Source of the DNA: Halomonas daqiaonensis
GTDB lineage: Bacteria > Pseudomonadota > Gammaproteobacteria > Pseudomonadales > Halomonadaceae
Length of the DNA stretch: 64,000 nt
Assembly: GCF_900109725.1 (NCBI RefSeq)
Contig: NZ_FOBC01000004.1
Coordinates: 1-64,000 of the forward strand
Direction of reading: 5' to 3'
Part shown: positions 58,885 to 64,000 of the stretch, one piece after another
How positions within the stretch are numbered: position 1 is the stretch's first letter
How the letters are laid out: every line of letters starts with the position of its first letter
The notes under the pieces: generated by a model
What the model was told of the DNA's origin: nothing
Database searches by the model: none
What the model saw: the letters and a program-made list of their open reading frames with translations, nothing else
Made by a program: the position numbers and the translations under genes

Positions 58885-59375
58885 GGCCCGTTACGCTTTT
58901 GCCCCGAAAGGCGGCAGGGTGGCTGGCGGCCCTGACCGCCTGGCTATTGCCGGCGGGGCTGGCGCTGGCGATAGCCATCGGTGAACCGGTCGCGTTCGAG
59001 ACCGAGGCACAGCAGCGGCAGTACCAGACCCTGATCCGTGAGCTGCGTTGCACGGTCTGCCAGAGCGAGACCATCCATGAATCCAATGCCGCGCTTGCCG
59101 CCGATATGCGCCGCCGGGTCTACGAGATGACCCGCGACGGCCAGCAGGCCGGAGCAATCGTCGACTTCATGGTGCAGCGCTACGGCGACTATGTGCGCTA
59201 TCGACCGCCACTGCAGGCCAATACGGCAGTGCTGTGGGCCAGCCCCTTCCTGCTGCTGCTGATCGGTGCAGGCGTCTGGTGGCAGATCATTCGCGGGCGC
59301 AAGCGCATGACACAGCGCCCCTCGTTCACCGATCAGGAACGCCTGGCGCTGGACCGACTGCGCCGTGGCGAGTGA
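58881..59375 (+). CDS. ccmH: Cytochrome c maturation protein CcmH
   Basis: 164 residues: a signal/anchor (about 12-32), the redox motif LRCTVCQS (Cys57, Cys60), and a C-terminal membrane helix (about 115-135) followed by a cytoplasmic tail. It works with CcmG and CcmI in presenting apocytochrome to CcmF. Overlaps ccmG by 4 bases; ccmI follows after 15 bases. Confidence 0.93.
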   Translation: MRPVTLLPRKAAGWLAALTAWLLPAGLALAIAIGEPVAFETEAQQRQYQTLIRELRCTVCQSETIHESNAALAADMRRRVYEMTRDGQQAGAIVDFMVQRYGDYVRYRPPLQANTAVLWASPFLLLLIGAGVWWQIIRGRKRMTQRPSFTDQERLALDRLRRGE

Positions 59376-59390
59376 TTCCGGAGGTTATCG

Positions 59391-60287
59391 ATGAATGGCA
59401 TCTTTCTGCTTCTTGCCCTGGCTCTCTGTCTGGTCGCGCTGGCCTTCCTGATCGTTCCCTTGTTGCGCGAGCCCCTTGCGGAGTCGGCCCAGTCGCATCG
59501 GGAGACCCACCTGGCGCTGCATCGCGAGCGAACGCGTGAGCTCGACCACGACCTGGCCGCCGGCACCCTCACTCGGGCACAACACGACGCTGCCATGGCC
59601 GATCTGGAGCGGGAATTGCTCGACAGCGGCGCGATCGACACGGACCACCACAGCGAGTCAAGTCATCGTCCGCGCCGCTTGGCAGGTGCCGCGGCCTTCG
59701 TCAGTGTGGCCGCGCTGCCCTTCATGGCCGTGGGCACCTACCTTTGGGTGGGGCATGCCGATGAGGTATTCGCGACCCGGCCAGCCGAACAGCGAACGGT
59801 GGCAGCCGAGCCGCAGGCGGTGTCGGAGCGTCAGCGACAGCGCGAGTTTCAGATGCTGACCCAACAGCTGCAGGGGCGCCTGGCCGAAGAGCCGGGCGAC
59901 CTCGAGAGCTGGATTCTGCTGGGGCGGACCCTGGTGTTCCTGGAGGATCTGGAGGCTGCCGAGAGGGCGTTCCGCGAGGCCATGGCCCACGGCGGTGATC
60001 GTGACCCGGACCTTCTGACTCGCTACGCCGAGGTACTGGCCGATCGCCAGGGCACCCTGGACGGCGAGCCCCAGGTGCTGATCGAGCGTGCCCTGGAACT
60101 CGATCCCGACCACGCCCAGGGCTTGTGGATGGCCGGCTCCCTGGCCTTGCAGCGGGGGGAGCTGGCTGTGGCGCGTCGCCACTGGGAGCGACTCCTGGCA
60201 GCGCTGCCTCCGGACTCCGACGAAGCCGAGGTCATTCGCGGCAACCTGATGCAGCTCTCCCCGGCCGACGTGGGAGGCACATCGTGA
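59391..60287 (+). CDS. ccmI: Cytochrome c maturation protein CcmI (TPR)
   Basis: 298 residues: a first membrane helix (2-23), a coil-rich linker (RETHLALHRERTRELDHDL), a second helix (about 97-118), then TPR-like repeats (LESWILLGRTLVFLEDLEAA, ALELDPDHAQGLWMAGSLAL). CcmI binds the C-terminus of apocytochromes. Last ccm gene before the Dnr regulator, with only 23 bases between. Confidence 0.9.
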   Translation: MNGIFLLLALALCLVALAFLIVPLLREPLAESAQSHRETHLALHRERTRELDHDLAAGTLTRAQHDAAMADLERELLDSGAIDTDHHSESSHRPRRLAGAAAFVSVAALPFMAVGTYLWVGHADEVFATRPAEQRTVAAEPQAVSERQRQREFQMLTQQLQGRLAEEPGDLESWILLGRTLVFLEDLEAAERAFREAMAHGGDRDPDLLTRYAEVLADRQGTLDGEPQVLIERALELDPDHAQGLWMAGSLALQRGELAVARRHWERLLAALPPDSDEAEVIRGNLMQLSPADVGGTS

Positions 60288-60310
60288 AGGCACAATCGAG
60301 GAGGGGGGTC

Positions 60311-61075
60311 ATGAAGACGCCTCTGAGCCACGACGCCCTGACGGCCGTTCGCAAGGTTCCCCTGTTCAGGGGACTGGAGGACGACACCCTGGTCCTGTTG
60401 GTCGACGGGGCGCTGGAGCGCCGCTATCGCCGCGGGATTGAGCTGTTCCGTGAAGGCGAGCCGGCGGATCGTTTCTATGTGGTGCTCGACGGCTGGGTCA
60501 AGCTGTTCCGCGAAAGCCCGGAGGGCCATGAGTGCGTGGTGGGACTGTGCACGGGGGGAGAATCCTTCGCCGAAGCGGCGATGTTCGACCGCCTCGGCTT
60601 CCCGGTCAATGCCTCCGTGGCCGAGGACGCGAGACTGCTGGTCTTCACCGCCGACCACTTCCTGGCGACCCTGCGGCAGCATCACGAGCTGGCCCTCAAC
60701 TTGCTCGCCAATCTCTCCAGCATGCTGCGTTATCTGGTACGCCAGCTCGATCAGCTGACCAATCAGCCGACCTACCAGCGCCTGGCCGCTTTCATCGTCT
60801 CGCTGTGTCCGCGCAGCGCCGGGCCGGCCAACGTCTGTCTGCCCTGCGACAAGCTGCTGATCGCCGGGTGGCTGGGCATGAAACCGGAGAGCTTCTCGCG
60901 GGCCATGGCGCGTCTCAAGGAGGTCGGCGTGCATTGCGAACGCAATTACGTGCGGATCGACGATATCGCAGCGCTGCGCGAATTTGCCCAGGCTGGTGAG
61001 GCTGCCGCTCCCGTCGGTGGCACGAACGGCAGACTCGCGGCGCCTGCCGAGAGTAACGCCTTCGTGTCGCGATGA
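60311..61075 (+). CDS. dnr: Crp/Fnr-family regulator, Dnr (denitrification) type
   Basis: 254 residues: a cyclic-nucleotide-binding-like sensor (about 20-135), a dimerisation helix, and a helix-turn-helix (KLLIAGWLGMKPESFSRAMARLKEVGVHC). The Fnr cysteine cluster is absent, which fits the Dnr class that senses NO through heme. It sits at the end of the ccm operon and directly upstream of nirS, whose promoter has two Dnr/Fnr-type boxes, so it most likely activates nitrite reductase under low oxygen with NO. A GGAGG site lies upstream of ATG 60311. Confidence 0.85.
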   Translation: MKTPLSHDALTAVRKVPLFRGLEDDTLVLLVDGALERRYRRGIELFREGEPADRFYVVLDGWVKLFRESPEGHECVVGLCTGGESFAEAAMFDRLGFPVNASVAEDARLLVFTADHFLATLRQHHELALNLLANLSSMLRYLVRQLDQLTNQPTYQRLAAFIVSLCPRSAGPANVCLPCDKLLIAGWLGMKPESFSRAMARLKEVGVHCERNYVRIDDIAALREFAQAGEAAAPVGGTNGRLAAPAESNAFVSR

Positions 61076-61147
61076 GCCGTGTCGGGAGCGTGGCTGGCGA
61101 GTGTCAAGACGTTCCGAGCAGTGGGCCCACTTTAGTTGGCGGTGGTT

Positions 61148-61161
61148 ATGACATAAGTCAA
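61148..61161. promoter_or_regulatory. FNR/DNR-like box 1 upstream of nirS
   Basis: ATGAC-ATAA-GTCAA, nine of ten consensus positions, with centre 30 bases upstream of the second box (about three helix turns). Confidence 0.5.
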
Positions 61162-61177
61162 CTGCAGGATGCATCTA

Positions 61178-61191
61178 TTGACAGTGGTCAA
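61178..61191. promoter_or_regulatory. FNR/DNR box 2 upstream of nirS
   Basis: TTGAC-AGTG-GTCAA is a perfect 5-4-5 dyad fitting TTGAY-N4-RTCAA at all ten positions. It lies 140 bases before the nirS start. If it is at -41.5, transcription would begin near 61226. Confidence 0.7.
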
Positions 61192-61331
61192 GTGCGGTCG
61201 GGGGCAAAGCTGCTACTACTGACATCAGGTGGAGGGTGGCTAATGGTCATGGTCAAAGACCTCGAACTTTGGGACGTGACGTGACACCCGCCAGCCACTA
61301 CCCCAAGGGGAAACCAAGCGAGGCACGTGTT

Positions 61332-62942
61332 ATGTACAAAAGAGCATTGAGTAAGGGGATTATCGCCCTCAGCTTCCCGCTGGCAGCCATGGCGGGCGCC
61401 GTGCAGGCTGCGGCACCGGAGTTGAGCGCCGAGGAAATGGAGCGCGCCACCGATATCTATTTCCAGCGCTGCGCGGGCTGCCACGGGACCCTGCGTAACG
61501 GGGCCACGGGGCCGGACCTGCTGCCCGAGAACACCCAGGAGCTTGGCCAGCGTCGCCTGGAGAGCATCATCACGCTGGGTACCGAAGGCGGGATGAACAA
61601 CTTCGACGGCATCCTCTCCGAGGAAGAGATCACGCTGATCACGAAGTACATCCAGAACGAGCCGGTCGAGCCGCCGGAGATGTCACTGGCCGACATGAAG
61701 GAGCGCTGGCAGGTGTTCGTCGCGCCGGAGGATCTGCCCACCGAGCCCCAGCACGATCTGAACTGGGAAAACTTCATGGTCACCATCCTGCGTGACCGTG
61801 GCGCCATGGGCATCATCGATGCCGATACCAAGGAAGTGGTCACCGAGGTCGAGACAGGTTACGCCGTGCACGTGGCCAAGGAGAGCTCCGACGGTCGCTT
61901 CTGGTACGTGCAGGGCCGCGATGGCCGCCTTTCCAAGATCGATCTGTGGATGGATCCGCCCCAGGTCACCGCCGAGACCTTCATCGGTTATGACGCCCGC
62001 GACGTAGCGGTCTCTCACTACGGCGAGTGGAAGGACAAGTATGTCATCGGTGGCGCCTACTGGCCGCCGCACTTCGTGATCGCCGATGCCGAGACCATGG
62101 AGCCGCTCAAGGTGGTCTCCACCCGCGGCTACGACACCGAGGGCAACTACGTCCACGAGGCACGCGTTGCGGCGCTCTACAACACCCCGCACGCGCCGAG
62201 CTTCCTGGTCAACGTCAAGGAGACCGGACAGGTCTGGCAGGTCGACTACAGCGACATCGAGAACCTGCGCATCGAGCAGATGGCCACCGCCGAGTACCTG
62301 CACGACGGCTTCTTCGACCCCTCCGGCCGTTTCTTCCAGATTGCGGCCAACAACAGCAACATGATGGTGTTCATCGACACCCAGACCCGCAAGAAGATCA
62401 GCATGCTGGAGACCGGCATCAAGCCCCATCCGGGCCCGGGCGCCAACTGGAACGATCCGGAGTGTGGTCCGGTCGCCGGTACCACCCACCTGGGTGAAGG
62501 CCTGATGACCTTCTGGGGCAACGATCCTGAAGGGCATCCCGACCAGGCCTGGCAGATCTGTGACCAGATTGAGACCGACGGCCCGGGGCTGTTTGTGCGT
62601 ACCCATCCCGACTCCGACAACGTCTGGATCGATCAGGCCATGCACCCCGAGCCCGACGTCAACCAGTGGGTCATGGTCATGAACAAGGAGACCCGCGAGC
62701 TGACCCCGATCCACGTCGCCGACCGCCCCATCGAACATGATGCCGTGGCAGTGCACATGGAGTACGACCAGACCGGCACCGAGGTATGGGTCTCCATCTG
62801 GGCCCGCGGCGAAGGCCACCAGAACGACGGTGCCATCGTCGTCTATGACGACAAGACCTTGGAAGAGAAGGCACGCATCGAGAACCTGAACACGCCCACC
62901 GGCAAGTTCAACGTCTACAACCGCAAGAACCACGTCGGCTGA
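61332..62942 (+). CDS. nirS: Cytochrome cd1 nitrite reductase NirS
   Basis: 536 residues: a signal peptide (about 1-26), a class I cytochrome c domain with CAGCH (Cys47, Cys50, His51), then the eight-bladed d1-heme propeller. Propeller markers include YVQGRDGRLSKIDLW, GGAYWPPHFVIADAET, NVKETGQVWQVDY and GIKPHPGPGANW. It reduces nitrite to nitric oxide in the periplasm, the committed step of denitrification. The d1-heme synthesis genes are not in the window. A GTG in frame lies upstream, but ATG 61332 gives the proper signal peptide. A terminator hairpin follows at 62958. Confidence 0.95.
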   Translation: MYKRALSKGIIALSFPLAAMAGAVQAAAPELSAEEMERATDIYFQRCAGCHGTLRNGATGPDLLPENTQELGQRRLESIITLGTEGGMNNFDGILSEEEITLITKYIQNEPVEPPEMSLADMKERWQVFVAPEDLPTEPQHDLNWENFMVTILRDRGAMGIIDADTKEVVTEVETGYAVHVAKESSDGRFWYVQGRDGRLSKIDLWMDPPQVTAETFIGYDARDVAVSHYGEWKDKYVIGGAYWPPHFVIADAETMEPLKVVSTRGYDTEGNYVHEARVAALYNTPHAPSFLVNVKETGQVWQVDYSDIENLRIEQMATAEYLHDGFFDPSGRFFQIAANNSNMMVFIDTQTRKKISMLETGIKPHPGPGANWNDPECGPVAGTTHLGEGLMTFWGNDPEGHPDQAWQICDQIETDGPGLFVRTHPDSDNVWIDQAMHPEPDVNQWVMVMNKETRELTPIHVADRPIEHDAVAVHMEYDQTGTEVWVSIWARGEGHQNDGAIVVYDDKTLEEKARIENLNTPTGKFNVYNRKNHVG

Positions 62943-62957
62943 TCCAGCGCCGAACCC

Positions 62958-62991
62958 GCCGGAGTGCCCCAGGGCGCTCCGGCCTCTTCTT
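62958..62991 (+). terminator. Terminator after nirS
   Basis: GCCGGAGTGCCC (62958-62969) pairs with GGGCGCTCCGGC (62972-62983), with one wobble, followed by CTCTTCTT. It lies 15 bases past the nirS stop, so the downstream cytochrome gene may be expressed by read-through or its own promoter. Confidence 0.65.
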
Positions 62992-63122
62992 CAGCCGTTT
63001 CCTCACCATGGCAAGGGGCGACGGGAGTGGCTGGGCAAGGGGCCGGACACCACTACTCAGCAAGGTGGCAGGGCAGGCAATGACAGTGACAACTCGTGTC
63101 ATGGGATTACCAGGAGACTGAC

Positions 63123-64000
63123 ATGCTGAAGGATCGACCGCGCAACTGGCGCAAGATAACGATCATGGGAGCCTCACTCGGGGCTGCCGTGATCTTCTTC
63201 GTGGCCGGGATCATCTTCTGGGGCGGCTTCAATACCGTGATGGAAGCCACCAACAACATGAAGTTCTGCAGCACGGCCTGTCACGAGATGAGCTGGGTCT
63301 ACGAGGAGTATCAGGAACGGCCGCACTTCGAGAATGCCACCGGGGTCGGCGCCGAGTGCTCCGACTGTCACGTCCCCGATGCCTGGGGGCCGAAGATGAT
63401 CCGCAAGATCCAGGCCAGCCGCGAGGTGTGGCACTGGATGCTCGGCACCATCGACACCAAGGAGGAATTCGAGGGCAAGCGCCTGCACCTGGCTGAGAAT
63501 GTCTGGCGATCCATGCTGCGTACCGACTCCCGGGAATGCCGCAACTGCCATGACTGGTCGGCCATGGATCTTGAGGAACAGGCCAGCCGCGCCAGCCGCG
63601 AGCACGCTCGCGCCTTCGAGCAGGGTCAGACCTGCATCGAGTGCCACCAAGGCATTGCCCATCAACTGCCCGAGGCCTGGGACGAGTCGCCTGTCTGGGC
63701 GGATCGCTTCGACTATGGCACCGCCGAGGCCGATGAAGACCTGCTGGGCGACGAGCCCGAAATGGCCGCAGCGCTGGAGGAAGAGGACCTAGGCGAAGCC
63801 AAGGAGGTCGACGAGAACATTGCTGCCACGCTGGACTGGAGCGAAGTACCCACACAGGAAGTGACGCTGTTTCTGCCGGGTCAGGCATCCATCGAGTGGA
63901 TCCAGGACGGCAGCGAGCATGGCGGCGGCCGTGCCTTCAGCTTTGGCGACCGCTGCATCTGGTGCCACCAGGGCGAAGAGGCCGACATCGGTGCGCTGGC
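63123..64000 (+). CDS. NapC/NirT-family multiheme cytochrome c with TorC-like C-terminal heme domain (3' end outside window)
   Basis: The first 292 residues are visible. A membrane anchor (about 12-34) is followed by a NapC/NirT-type domain with heme motifs CSTACH (Cys49/Cys53), CSDCH (79/82), CRNCH (138/141) and CIECH (170/173), then an acidic linker (about 200-232). A further domain with CIWCH (277/280) resembles the C-terminal mono-heme domain of TorC/DorC. The first motif has three residues between the cysteines (CX3CH). It takes electrons from the quinol pool to periplasmic reductases, here most likely NirS. AGGAG lies 7 bases before the ATG. Confidence 0.9.
   Translation, partial: MLKDRPRNWRKITIMGASLGAAVIFFVAGIIFWGGFNTVMEATNNMKFCSTACHEMSWVYEEYQERPHFENATGVGAECSDCHVPDAWGPKMIRKIQASREVWHWMLGTIDTKEEFEGKRLHLAENVWRSMLRTDSRECRNCHDWSAMDLEEQASRASREHARAFEQGQTCIECHQGIAHQLPEAWDESPVWADRFDYGTAEADEDLLGDEPEMAAALEEEDLGEAKEVDENIAATLDWSEVPTQEVTLFLPGQASIEWIQDGSEHGGGRAFSFGDRCIWCHQGEEADIGAL

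Noticed and set aside
63229..63888. - strand open frames opposite the multiheme cytochrome
   Set aside because: The + strand frame has five heme motifs, a signal anchor and a ribosome site, and explains the region.

Overview
The window is GC-rich, densely packed Gammaproteobacterial DNA. Its gene content (ManD/UxuAB sugar-acid cluster with a TRAP transporter, BCCT transporter, NirS denitrification genes, copper-resistance genes) fits Halomonadaceae (Halomonas/Chromohalobacter type). This is inference from gene families; no rRNA, tRNA, transposase, integrase or CRISPR array was seen.

Layout. (1) 1-604 holds the remains of an L-serine dehydratase gene with its middle deleted. (2) 956-12230 is a sugar-acid catabolic cluster: GntR regulator, ManD, an RspB-like dehydrogenase, TRAP transporter DctPQM, UxuB and UxuA on the + strand, then a broken 2-ketogluconate-reductase gene, KDG kinase and a LacI regulator on the - strand. 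Together they would import a hexonate/hexuronate (L-gulonate, D-mannonate or D-fructuronate type) and convert it through D-mannonate and KDG to KDPG. (3) 12616-36647 is a copper-resistance island: DUF411 protein, small membrane proteins, two Met-rich periplasmic proteins, cupredoxin, CopRS, multicopper oxidase CopA, CopB, an Lgt paralogue, a small metal-domain-like protein, an APC permease, a P1B ATPase and a helical protein. Four promoter regions in it share a direct repeat TTCAG-N6-TTCAG with an 11-bp period, a likely CopR regulon motif.

(4) Inside that island (22569-31253, - strand) lies the most unusual system of the window: a tightly coupled operon for a Complex I-like membrane machine (NuoA, H, J, K, L, M, N). 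NuoC, E, F, G and I are absent, and the NuoB and NuoD roles are carried by one fusion protein whose NuoB part has lost the iron-sulfur ligands. Between the two halves sit a heavy-metal-binding CPMH...CxxC domain and a ~77-residue His-rich tract. It resembles energy-converting-hydrogenase-related (Ehr) complexes, but with a built-in metal-binding module. I infer an ion-translocating complex linked to copper/metal physiology.

(5) 36978-38562 holds an IalB-like secreted protein and a LysR regulator. (6) 38657-45687 is an uncharacterised catabolic operon: aldehyde dehydrogenase, M19 dipeptidase homologue lacking part of its metal site, BCCT transporter, a 582-residue protein of unknown function, a DUF3726-like protein and RidA. 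(7) 45908-54590 is a stress and signalling stretch: heme oxygenase, AhpC/AhpF with an OxyR-like site, a bacteriophytochrome-GGDEF protein divergent from an EAL protein, a rhomboid protease and a kinase-like protein. (8) 54619-64000 holds a PRPP-synthetase paralogue and DUF6164 protein (- strand), then ccmFGHI, a Dnr-type Crp/Fnr regulator, nirS (cytochrome cd1 nitrite reductase) preceded by two FNR/DNR-like boxes, and a NirT/TorC-like multiheme cytochrome running off the right edge.
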